24,005 nucleotides of DNA from Minisyncoccota bacterium (GCA_028687495.1 JAQUAA010000007.1:1-24005); one strand, 5' to 3'; numbered from the stretch's first letter, positions 16,195 through 22,422 are shown. The notes: a model not told the origin generated them from the letters alone. A program made the numbers and translations.

Positions 16195-16818
16195 TTAAAA
16201 TGGTTTTTCGGAGGGCGGAATACGGGGCGCGAAATGGTCTTTGGAGAATATTTGGTTGCGGATTAACAATAAAACTGAGGAAGAAATTATTCCAAAGAAA
16301 CTAACTAAAATAAAAACCGCCTTGAATCCCAAAAGACTGGCGATTATGCCGCCAAAAGCACCGGCGAAACCGGCGGCAAAACCAATACCAGTACTCTCAA
16401 TACTCCAGGAAAACGCTTCCCAGCCTTTATCAATATGCCTTGTAAAGAAAGCCGCCCAAGTGGGTACGACACAGGCCATAGCCAAACCCCGGATGGCCTC
16501 CAGAACAAAAATGTGCCAGGGCTGGGATGAAAAAATATAACCCAAGGGAATTAAGTTGGCCACGTACATTCCAGTGACCAAAAAACGAAAATCGTCTTTC
16601 TCACCGTGATTCTTATCCAAACGATGAGCGATAAACGGCTGGACAACAGATTTTGTAATCCAATAAGCTGCCGCCACAAAACCAACTATAGCCACTGTGC
16701 CTCCCTGGATTTGCTTTGTTAAAAAGATAGCAAAAATAGGACCAATTAGTCCCCATCCAGCCTGGAGTAAAAAATCCGAAGTAATTAATATTCTGATGAC
16801 CTTATTGATTCCCACCAT
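16195..16818 (-). CDS. Half-size MFS-type membrane protein (about six helices)
   Basis: The 207 residues hold about six hydrophobic segments (roughly residues 8-33, 41-60, 77-97, 103-125, 140-165 and 168-188), half of a normal 12-helix major facilitator. The loop between helices 2 and 3 reads AHRLDKNHGEKDDFRFL, a loose form of the MFS motif A. The gene is intact: a clean ATG, a good stop, and a protein-like tail (residues 190-207). It therefore looks like a stand-alone half transporter that would need to dimerise, not a recent frameshift. I see no matching second half nearby. It overlaps the upstream flippase-like gene by 17 bp and ends 1 bp before polX. Substrate unknown. Confidence 0.75.
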   Translation of the reverse strand: MVGINKVIRILITSDFLLQAGWGLIGPIFAIFLTKQIQGGTVAIVGFVAAAYWITKSVVQPFIAHRLDKNHGEKDDFRFLVTGMYVANLIPLGYIFSSQPWHIFVLEAIRGLAMACVVPTWAAFFTRHIDKGWEAFSWSIESTGIGFAAGFAGAFGGIIASLLGFKAVFILVSFFGIISSSVLLLIRNQIFSKDHFAPRIPPSEKPF

Positions 16819-17833
16819 TTTTTTGATTTGAAGTGATTTTTTGGAAAAAATTCTTAATGTTTCCCGAAAAGATTTCTATGCCCAATTTTATCAGAAAAAT
16901 AATCCCAATCAAAGAAATTATAATTTCAGCACCTCTTAAAATAAAGCTAAAAGTGATGCCAGTTGCCTGCCCTAAATTGAAAGTGCCGAAAGCAAAAGCT
17001 TGGGCCGTATCCAAAGCTCCCATGCCGGCCGGCAGAGGAAAACTGTAAGCCAAATAGAGAAAAAACATCACCGCCAAGGCGATTAAGATGCTCGTTTCCC
17101 TTTTAAGAAAGAATATTAAAATCCAACAACGGACAAAAATCAAAAAATATCTGAGAAAAGCGATGGCCATTCCCTGCCACATTGTTTTCTTGTTGAATTC
17201 GAAAAAATTAAAAATTTCTTTTTCAACGCCCTCGGTAACGGTGCCGTTTTTCATCTCTTTTCCGAAAAAGCGAAAAATCAATTTGAAAATACTTTCCTTT
17301 TTAAAGGACTTGAAATAAAAAGTGGCTAATATCATGGTTAACCCGCCGATTATCACTATGGAAATTATGGCAAGATTCCTTGAAATGCTTTGATTCAAAA
17401 ATAAAAAAGAAAGAACTCCAAGAATCAAAAAGATTAAAGCCATGCTCGCGCTGAGCAACTTCTCAATAATAACGGCTGCTAAATTTTTATCCCAAGGGGC
17501 GGAAAATTTCTTCCGAAGAGCATACACTCTGAATCCTTCCCCCCCGAAAAGAGCCGTCGGAGACAATAAATAAGTGACGGCATTGCTCGCAAAGGCGATT
17601 TGCAACAAACCCATAAAAGGGTAATTGCAGCCCTGAGAGTTCAAAACAAACTTCCATTTCCAGAGACCCACCAGCCAAATCAACATCGTCAAAAAAAGAA
17701 TTATCAGACTGTTACGACCGGAAAAATTGAAAAGAATTTTCCTGACTTCCTGCCAGCCCACCGTATTGAGAATCCAAAAAAACAGGGCTATGCCGATCAA
17801 AAGAGAAATCAAAAAAAAGAAAAATTTCTTCAT
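16802..17833 (-). CDS. Lysylphosphatidylglycerol synthase/flippase-like integral membrane protein (UPF0104)
   Basis: The protein has about eight membrane segments and resembles the membrane domain of MprF and the UPF0104/YbhN family. The family includes aminoacyl-lipid flippases and proteins linked to lipid export. Landmarks are a hydrophobic start with MKKFFFFLISLLIG, then SNAVTYLLSPTALFGGEGFR near residue 85, and SFPLPAGMGALDTAQAFAF near 265, matching the conserved PG.....G.E and P.G.G..E motifs of the family. There is no catalytic lysyl-transferase domain. ATG at 17833 is preferred over an in-frame TTG at 17842, which would overlap the upstream stop by 4 bp. It lies 5 bp after the hydrolase-like gene and overlaps the MFS gene by 17 bp. 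The lipid or other substrate is unknown. Confidence 0.8.
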   Translation of the reverse strand: MKKFFFFLISLLIGIALFFWILNTVGWQEVRKILFNFSGRNSLIILFLTMLIWLVGLWKWKFVLNSQGCNYPFMGLLQIAFASNAVTYLLSPTALFGGEGFRVYALRKKFSAPWDKNLAAVIIEKLLSASMALIFLILGVLSFLFLNQSISRNLAIISIVIIGGLTMILATFYFKSFKKESIFKLIFRFFGKEMKNGTVTEGVEKEIFNFFEFNKKTMWQGMAIAFLRYFLIFVRCWILIFFLKRETSILIALAVMFFLYLAYSFPLPAGMGALDTAQAFAFGTFNLGQATGITFSFILRGAEIIISLIGIIFLIKLGIEIFSGNIKNFFQKITSNQKNGGNQ

Positions 17834-17838
17834 AAAGA

Positions 17839-18582
17839 TCAACGGATCTTAGCGTAAAGGAAGGTAATGATTTTTGGGCTGACCTCCGGAGACGGCCAAT
17901 AATAGTCGTGACCCGAAGCATGAAACGCTTTCCAAAAAGAAAGGTTTTTACCGCTAATTTTCGCCTTGATCCACTTAAAAGGCGTTTCAAACAGGGAAAG
18001 AAACAGGGAATCCGCATCCCCGATAGCCAAAGTATCCTTTCCGTTGTTGTCCAACTGTAGAATGTTATCCGAGTCCTGATTCTCTGTCCAAAATGGAGTC
18101 CCGGCGGTAATGGCCAGAACCGAATCTTTCATTTCCCCGGAAATCTTCTCATAAGTTTTGTTGACAAACGTCCCTCCGCTCGAAAGTCCGGCTATGATTA
18201 TTTTCTTGTCGGGAAAAGATTCGCCAAGGGTTTCGATTTTATCTGCCAAATTGTCCGAAGAGTGTTCAAAACGATTAAAAAATTCTCTTATGGCCGTAAT
18301 TTTACCCAAGAAATCATTCTTTGTTCTGGTATAGGGAATTACCACCGATTTATATCCCCAATCGTTAAGGGTTTTTTGGATTCCCTCGATAATCGGAGTG
18401 AAATCCTCCGCATTCTCCGGGGGAGTGTTTCCCCATCCGCCGGAATTGAAAATTATTATGACATCGCTATTCCTGGTTGAATCCAATATCTCCGGTAATT
18501 GAAAATCGTCCGGCACCGCTTCCGGTCCGAAAAGGACAACTAATCCCAATAAAACAATTGAAATAAGAATTATTTTTTGCAT
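17839..18582 (-). CDS. Exported alpha/beta-hydrolase-like protein
   Basis: A hydrophobic N-terminus (residues about 3-19, IILISIVLLGLVVLFG) predicts a signal anchor or signal peptide. The rest resembles a small serine hydrolase of the alpha/beta fold. It has a beta strand with VIIIFNSGGWG (oxyanion-hole-like), a nucleophile elbow IIIAGLSSGG with the G-x-S-x-G serine at 134, an acidic candidate in AIGDADSLF (Asp189), and a histidine in AFHASGHDYYWPSP (His221 or His225). All three elements come in the correct order. The substrate is unknown and no close family is recalled. The ATG at 18582 is chosen over TTG at 18591. It overlaps the HD gene by 13 bp and precedes the flippase-like gene by 5 bp, which hints at an envelope or lipid-related role. 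Confidence 0.65.
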   Translation of the reverse strand: MQKIILISIVLLGLVVLFGPEAVPDDFQLPEILDSTRNSDVIIIFNSGGWGNTPPENAEDFTPIIEGIQKTLNDWGYKSVVIPYTRTKNDFLGKITAIREFFNRFEHSSDNLADKIETLGESFPDKKIIIAGLSSGGTFVNKTYEKISGEMKDSVLAITAGTPFWTENQDSDNILQLDNNGKDTLAIGDADSLFLSLFETPFKWIKAKISGKNLSFWKAFHASGHDYYWPSPEVSPKIITFLYAKIR

Positions 18583-19856
18583 GTTAAACAAAACTTATTT
18601 TCCACCGTCTTAAGGAATTCTATCAGGACGGGATCGTCTATCACTTCTTTAGCCCGCCTTACCCAAAGCCTGTGTTCAATTCTGCCGTATTTTTTCCAAT
18701 AGATTAATCCTTGCAGAAGATTGATTACCTTATCGGCTTGTTTCACAAATCTTCCTTCCTTAGTTGATCCATTTTCAAAATCAAGCCAAAGATCCTTTAT
18801 TTGCCTTTTTAAATTCCCGGGTAAATTGGAAATAAGCTTATTCATTGCCCTGGTCTCCAGTATTTTTTTAACCTTTTCCATTTTTTTCCTTTGCTCGGTT
18901 GTCGGGCGACCGGATATCGGCTTAAGCTTTGAAGCGTCTCTAATGGTAAATTTGTCTTTTATACTTACCGCATCGTAGGAAGTGAAATCGGGAGAATAAA
19001 CTTCGCAGATATCGTGAATAAGAGCCATTTTAATAGCTCTTTCCAGATTTAATTTCCTTTTTTTGCCCAGAATCCAGGTTAAAATGGCCAAATGAAAGAT
19101 ATGTTCGGCCGATGTTTCGGCATTATTCACCTTGTGGATTATCCAGCCTCTTCTGCCTTTTCTTTTTAAATTTCCGATTTCAATTAAAAAATTAAGGATT
19201 TCCCTTATCTGGCCGTCTTTTTCCTGTCTTCCGAGTTTTTTATGGTGAAACTTCTCGTCCAGAGCGTTAATGAATTTAAGCAGAAGCGGATCATCAAAAA
19301 ATTCTCTCGCCCAAAGCCACCACGGACCCATTGGAGGATTTTTAAGTTTCTTCCAGTATTCCAAAGCCTGGAGAAAGTTTTCCATTCTGTCTGCCTGGCG
19401 GAAAAACCTTCCTTCTTGGGTTAGACCATGTTCGTAGTCAAACCAAAAATTCTTGATTTCCTTTTTAAGATCAAGGGGCAATATGGCGATGAGTTTATTG
19501 AAACCTTTTTCTTCTTTTTTGTATTTATGGAGAGCCTGGATTCTTCTTTCGTAATTGGAAAATCTCGGCCAGGTTTTCATCAATTCTCTAAGTTTTTTTT
19601 TGTCTTTGGGCAAAACCGAATCATAAGGAGTAGTGTCTCCGGCATAAATTTCGCATAAATCATGCACCAAAGCTATCTTGACAATCCTGTCTGTTTTAAG
19701 GTTTTTCTTTTGAGCCAAAAGCCAGCCGAGTATCGCCGCTCGAAAAACGTGCTCGGCGATGCTTTCCGGGTTTTTAATCTGATTTATCACCCAACCACGC
19801 CTGGGCATTTTCTTCAATTTTCCGACTTCAATCAAAAAATTAAGGAGATTCTTCAT
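18570..19856 (-). CDS. Tandem HD-domain phosphohydrolase (YfbR/HDDC2-like), two repeats
   Basis: Two homologous HD domains stand in one chain of 428 residues: about 1-200 and 215-420. Repeat 1 has SIAEHVF (H36), LVHDLCEIYAGD (H65, D66, E69, D74) and FRQADRMENFLQALEYW (D156). Repeat 2 has TSAEHIF (H252), LIHDICEVYSPD (H281, D282, E285, D290) and VKQADKVINLLQGLIYW (D375). Every metal ligand is present in both. The spacing and phrases (GRRGW, FNKLIAILP / MNKLISNLP) match the YfbR/HDDC2 group of 5'-deoxynucleotidases, which normally form homodimers of about 190 residues, so this may be a built-in dimer. The gene begins 38 bp after the greA terminator. A weak -10 (TATGAT, plus-strand 19876-19881) precedes it. 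Confidence 0.87.
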   Translation of the reverse strand: MKNLLNFLIEVGKLKKMPRRGWVINQIKNPESIAEHVFRAAILGWLLAQKKNLKTDRIVKIALVHDLCEIYAGDTTPYDSVLPKDKKKLRELMKTWPRFSNYERRIQALHKYKKEEKGFNKLIAILPLDLKKEIKNFWFDYEHGLTQEGRFFRQADRMENFLQALEYWKKLKNPPMGPWWLWAREFFDDPLLLKFINALDEKFHHKKLGRQEKDGQIREILNFLIEIGNLKRKGRRGWIIHKVNNAETSAEHIFHLAILTWILGKKRKLNLERAIKMALIHDICEVYSPDFTSYDAVSIKDKFTIRDASKLKPISGRPTTEQRKKMEKVKKILETRAMNKLISNLPGNLKRQIKDLWLDFENGSTKEGRFVKQADKVINLLQGLIYWKKYGRIEHRLWVRRAKEVIDDPVLIEFLKTVENKFCLTCKK

Positions 19857-19893
19857 GTATATTCTTATTCAATTTATCATATTTCAGCCAAAC

Positions 19894-19918
19894 AAAAAAG
19901 AGAGGAAAAATCCTCTCT
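19894..19918 (-). terminator. Intrinsic terminator of greA
   Basis: On the minus strand AGAGAGGA, loop TTTT, TCCTCTCT forms a perfect 8-bp stem (19899-19918) followed directly by TTTTT. It lies about 25 bp after the greA stop and is the clearest terminator in the window. Confidence 0.9.
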
Positions 19919-19942
19919 AAAACCATCTAGAAAGAGATATTT

Positions 19943-20416
19943 TTAGCTAAGATTGTATTTTATCTTCTTTATTTTATAGATTGTTTGAATGGGAGAGGAG
20001 ACAAGGACTTGATCACCGACTTTGTGTCCCAAAAGCGCTCGACCTACCGGAGATTCGTTGGAAATCTTGCCAATCGATGGATTGGCCTCTAAGGAACCGA
20101 CCAAAGTAAATTCGTCTTTCTGACCGTCAACCTCAACCAAGATAGTCGCCCCCAAGTCAACCATATTTTGATTGCTTTTGGAAGGAGACGTAATCAATTC
20201 GGCGTTCTTTATGATATTCTCGAGCTCGGTTATCCTTGATTCCAGAAAACTGACGTCTTCTTGGAAGGCCAGGTATTCAGGGTTTAAATCTTCCGACTGC
20301 AAAATCCGGGGAGATTCTCCTTTGGTTTTGGCTAACTTTAACTCTTTCAATCCCTTGAATTCCTTTTTGATCTTTTCTAATCCCTCTTTAGTTAGATAAA
20401 ACTTTTTTTCTTCCAT
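19943..20416 (-). CDS. greA: Transcription elongation factor GreA
   Basis: GreA enters the secondary channel of RNA polymerase and stimulates cleavage of backtracked RNA. The 157 residues have the coiled-coil N-terminus (KKFYLTKEGLEKIKKEFKGL, FLESRITELENIIKNAEL) and the FKBP-like C-domain (VDLGATILVEVD, TLVGSLEANPSIGKISNESP, GRALLGHKVGD). The length is typical at about 158. The tip usually reads GDLSENAEY, with Asp41 and Glu44 at the active centre. It reads SEDLNPEY here (41-48), one residue shorter, keeping one Asp but not the usual second Glu. It is alone between its own promoters and a terminator. Its leader is described separately. Confidence 0.94.
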   Translation of the reverse strand: MEEKKFYLTKEGLEKIKKEFKGLKELKLAKTKGESPRILQSEDLNPEYLAFQEDVSFLESRITELENIIKNAELITSPSKSNQNMVDLGATILVEVDGQKDEFTLVGSLEANPSIGKISNESPVGRALLGHKVGDQVLVSSPIQTIYKIKKIKYNLS

Positions 20417-20572
20417 ATATTTTTTGAAAATCCCCTCTTGTTAAGGGGATTAGGAGAAAATTTTTGTTATTGTTTTAATATTCTACTAATCCCCTCAGCA
20501 AGTCATTTTTCCGAAATTTAAGACAATTGTGGCAACAACCTTTTGTGAAAGGGGCCAAATTCTTAGATAATT
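20417..20572 (-). promoter_or_regulatory. greA leader with two mutually exclusive stems
   Basis: In transcript order the leader has arm 1 AGGGGATTAG (20495-20486), arm 2 CTAATCCCCT (20453-20444) and arm 3 AGGGGATT (20436-20429). Arm 2 can pair with arm 1 over 10 bp or with arm 3 over 8 bp (loop CTTGTTAA-type, 7 nt), but not both. Arm 3 includes GAGGGG, the only Shine-Dalgarno-like run before the greA ATG, although 15 nt away. A further small hairpin (CCTTT/AAAGG with loop CACA) precedes arm 1. I read this as a possible switch between two folds, controlling translation or elongation. No known riboswitch family is recognised. Confidence 0.5.
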
Positions 20573-20596
20573 ATGTTTTATATTCTTTACCAACAT
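20495..20596 (-). other. Possible 33-residue leader reading frame upstream of greA
   Basis: From ATG at 20596 the frame runs 33 codons to TGA at 20497-20495, starting MLVKNIKHNYLRIWPL and ending KMTC. The stop codon's last base is the first base of arm 1 of the greA leader. A nested start (ATG 20506) would give only Met-Thr-Cys. No Shine-Dalgarno sequence precedes the first ATG, and it lies in the spacer of promoter P3, so only P1 or P2 transcripts could carry it. It may be a chance frame. Confidence 0.25.
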
Positions 20597-20605
20597 GTCT
20601 GTCAA
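20577..20605 (-). promoter_or_regulatory. greA promoter P3 (TTGACA-17-TATAAA)
   Basis: On the minus strand TTGACA (20605-20600) and TATAAA (20582-20577) are 17 bp apart, a near-consensus sigma70-type promoter. Transcription would start near 20570, giving a leader of about 150 nt. Confidence 0.65.
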
Positions 20606-20629
20606 CTGATTTACCGTTTATCCTTTTTA

Positions 20630-20657
20630 ATTATAGACGAGTAAGAAATCTTGTCAA
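20630..20657 (-). promoter_or_regulatory. greA promoter P2 (TTGACA-16-TATAAT)
   Basis: On the minus strand both hexamers are perfect consensus: TTGACA (20657-20652) and TATAAT (20635-20630), with a 16-bp spacer. Transcription would start near 20623, giving a leader of about 205 nt. Confidence 0.75.
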
Positions 20658-20727
20658 GTGACTTTAGAAAACTCAATAAAATCACCTGTTTTCTTTGTTT
20701 TCCTAAACCTTTTACCCTGTACGCTTT

Positions 20728-20755
20728 ATTTTATTAAACCAAGAAGTTTTGTCAA
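20728..20755 (-). promoter_or_regulatory. greA promoter P1 (TTGACA-16-TAAAAT)
   Basis: On the minus strand TTGACA (20755-20750) and TAAAAT (20733-20728) are 16 bp apart. A run of eight C (G on plus, 20756-20763) touches its -35 box. It is followed by P2 and P3 in the same direction. No terminator is visible between the HAD gene stop at 20774 and this promoter, so read-through from the upstream operon is also possible. Confidence 0.6.
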
Positions 20756-20773
20756 GGGGGGGGCATAAAACGG

Positions 20774-21493
20774 CTATAAAACAATCTTCTTTAGTTCAAC
20801 CAGCGTTTTGATTACCTGATCCGGTTTTATTTTCGCCTGGCAATTATCCCTCTTTACCAAAACCGTAGCCATGCCTGCTTTCTTAGCTCCCAAAACATCC
20901 ACATAAATATTATTACCCACGAATATGCATTGATGGGGCTTTAAATTCAATTTTCTTGTGATCAGCAGAAACGGGGCTTTGTCTGGTTTTGTCTGTCTTA
21001 CATCTTCACCGGCAACAACTATGAAATTAAACCATTTCTTTAAGTTCAATTTTTTAATTCTCTCTGATTTCAATTCTTTAACCCCGTCGGTATCGGTAAC
21101 CATACCGAGTATATATTTTTTATTTTTCAAATAAACCAGGGTGGAAATGGCGTCTTTATACAGTTCACTTTTTTTCTTTACGGCATTCCAATAAATTTCA
21201 GTCAATTCTTCCAAAAAGTTTTTTGGGGGAGATATTTTAAATAATTCCTTTATTATGAAAAACCACCAAATATTACGATTGTAAATTCCTTTATTTTCGA
21301 TCTGGCAGGTCGTCTTTCTAATTTTCCGGTATAAATCTCTGAAACTGCCGGTATTTGTTCCTTTTCCTCTCAAAAAATCATAAATTTTTATCGATGCTAA
21401 TTTTAACCCCAATTCCTTACCGTATCTTGTTTTAGCGAGGGTATCGTCGAAATCAAATATTACTGCCTTCTTGGAAGTAATTTTCTTTTTCAT
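20774..21493 (-). CDS. HAD-superfamily phosphatase
   Basis: The 239-residue protein has HAD motif I as VIFDFDDTLAKT (Asp14 nucleophile, Asp16), motif II as MVTDTDG (Thr133) and motif III Lys169 in RQTKPDKAPF. The cap is a helical C1-type insertion (about 25-110). Motif IV, usually VGDN...D, reads FVGNNIYVDVLGAKKAG: the first acidic residue is Asn194, while Asp199 remains. Activity is likely but metal binding may be altered. Its ATG overlaps the stop of the upstream regulator gene by 4 bp (ATGA), which indicates tight coupling. A phosphate-sugar or nucleotide monophosphate is a reasonable substrate class for this family, and pairing with a phosphoribosyl-binding protein supports this only as inference. 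Confidence 0.87.
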   Translation of the reverse strand: MKKKITSKKAVIFDFDDTLAKTRYGKELGLKLASIKIYDFLRGKGTNTGSFRDLYRKIRKTTCQIENKGIYNRNIWWFFIIKELFKISPPKNFLEELTEIYWNAVKKKSELYKDAISTLVYLKNKKYILGMVTDTDGVKELKSERIKKLNLKKWFNFIVVAGEDVRQTKPDKAPFLLITRKLNLKPHQCIFVGNNIYVDVLGAKKAGMATVLVKRDNCQAKIKPDQVIKTLVELKKIVL

Positions 21494-22383
21494 TTTTCTG
21501 TCAAATCCATGGGTTCGGTAAAAGGTTTGAAAGTTTCTCGGTTTATCGCTTTGGGGATTATCGGCAAGCCGCCGGTATTCACTTCTATGAACCTTACGCC
21601 CGGTTCCGACCTTATTTCCTGGTCCAAAAATTCTTCTATCGCCCTATTGCTTGGAGCGACAATGTCAATAATAAGATCTTTGTTACTTCCCGAAACTTTC
21701 ATTAAATTAAAGACTAATGGATTTTGATTCAATTTTTTAATTATTTTTTGGCAGGATTGATTATCTGCCCTTACACCGATATTGGCGCTGACCGAAAAAA
21801 ACTTTTCCAGATTTATTAAACCTTTTATTTCCAATATTCTCTGTTTTAACAATCTGTCTATCCTATTTTTCACCCCGACGGAACTTAATCCTATTTTTTG
21901 GGCGATCTCGGCAAAAGATTTTTTACCGTCCTGCAGAATTATTTTTATGATATCGAAATCGATTTTATCTAATTTGGGTTGGGGAACGAGATAACGTTCG
22001 GCCACGAAATCGGCCAGTCCCCTCAAATCGTGCATGACGGCGCATTTGACGTCTTTTATCCCCAGTTTCTTTTTTTTGGAAGATAATATTCTTGAAGCCG
22101 TCTGGTAGCATCTGCCGGTAATAATGTGACTATCTACCATTATCACTTTTCTCCCCTTCAGTTTTTTATCCTCCAATCCCTCCCCAGCATCGTTTATGGT
22201 GGTAAAAGTGACGTTGTGTTTTTGCTGTTTAAGCCACTGAAAAACTCCTTGACCGTAAAACACGCCGTTTTCTCCCAAGCCAACGACGCAAATCTTATCT
22301 TTGCCGGCATACTTTACAATATCTCTTCCTACCCCTTTTATGAGCTTCTGGATGGATGGATACTTTAAAATATTTGCTAACAT
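21490..22383 (-). CDS. Phosphoribosyltransferase-like domain fused to AsnC/Lrp-type HTH and Lrp-like ligand domain
   Basis: The 297-residue protein has three parts. Residues about 1-130 resemble a type I phosphoribosyltransferase, with strand KICVVGLGENG and a PRPP-loop-like KVIMVDSHIITGR (79-91; families usually have VDDxxxTG, and Ser replaces the second Asp). Residues about 137-190 form an AsnC/Lrp-type winged helix-turn-helix (KLDKIDFDIIKIILQDGK, FAEIAQKIGLSSVGVKNRID). Residues about 195-275 resemble the Lrp RAM ligand domain (SVSANIGVRAD, KVSGSNKDLIIDIVA, VRFIEVNTGG). An upstream ATG at 22398 lies inside the -10 box of its own promoter, so I choose ATG 22383, giving a nearly leaderless message. 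It diverges from rtcA and overlaps the HAD gene by 4 bp. It is probably a regulator sensing a nucleotide or PRPP-like ligand; I do not recall this architecture. Confidence 0.75.
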   Translation of the reverse strand: MLANILKYPSIQKLIKGVGRDIVKYAGKDKICVVGLGENGVFYGQGVFQWLKQQKHNVTFTTINDAGEGLEDKKLKGRKVIMVDSHIITGRCYQTASRILSSKKKKLGIKDVKCAVMHDLRGLADFVAERYLVPQPKLDKIDFDIIKIILQDGKKSFAEIAQKIGLSSVGVKNRIDRLLKQRILEIKGLINLEKFFSVSANIGVRADNQSCQKIIKKLNQNPLVFNLMKVSGSNKDLIIDIVAPSNRAIEEFLDQEIRSEPGVRFIEVNTGGLPIIPKAINRETFKPFTEPMDLTEK

Positions 22384-22391
22384 ATTATGAT
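22364..22391 (+). promoter_or_regulatory. rtcA promoter (TTTAAA-16-TATGAT)
   Basis: TTTAAA (22364-22369) and TATGAT (22386-22391) are 16 bp apart, placing the start near 22398 and leaving about 17 nt of leader with AGGA (22399-22402). The -35 box is only a fair match. Most of the promoter lies inside the start of the divergent gene. Confidence 0.4.
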
Positions 22392-22399
22392 AAATCATA
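22386..22399. repeat. Inverted repeat TATGATAAATCATA formed by two facing -10 boxes
   Basis: Six-base arms TATGAT and ATCATA flank a 2-bp centre. The arms are the -10 boxes of the two divergent promoters. The symmetry also suits a dimeric regulator, so it is a candidate operator for the PRTase-HTH protein, but the promoters alone could explain it. Confidence 0.5.
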
Positions 22400-22422
22400 G
22401 GAAAAAAACTCTATCATGTCAA
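22394..22422 (-). promoter_or_regulatory. Promoter of the PRTase-HTH gene (TTGACA-17-TATGAT)
   Basis: On the minus strand TTGACA (22422-22417) and TATGAT (22399-22394) are 17 bp apart, a strong match. The -35 box overlaps the rtcA start codon. Transcription would start near 22387, just before ATG 22383. Confidence 0.65.

Noticed and set aside
16195..16818. MFS gene as a frameshifted pseudogene
   Set aside because: No second half is present in any frame nearby, the start and stop are clean, and the neighbours fit tightly on both sides.
17834..17842. TTG at 17842 as start of the flippase-like gene
   Set aside because: ATG at 17833 gives the usual MKK plus hydrophobic start. The same reasoning applies to TTG 18591 versus ATG 18582 for the hydrolase-like gene.
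20429..20451. Hairpin AATCCCCT/AGGGGATT as an intrinsic terminator
   Set aside because: It is not followed by a continuous U run on either strand; on the minus strand it reads TTTTCAAAAAATAT directly before the greA ATG. A switch role is more likely than simple termination.
22384..22398. ATG at 22398 as start of the PRTase-HTH gene
   Set aside because: It falls inside the -10 box of a strong promoter whose transcript would start downstream of it; ATG 22383 fits better.
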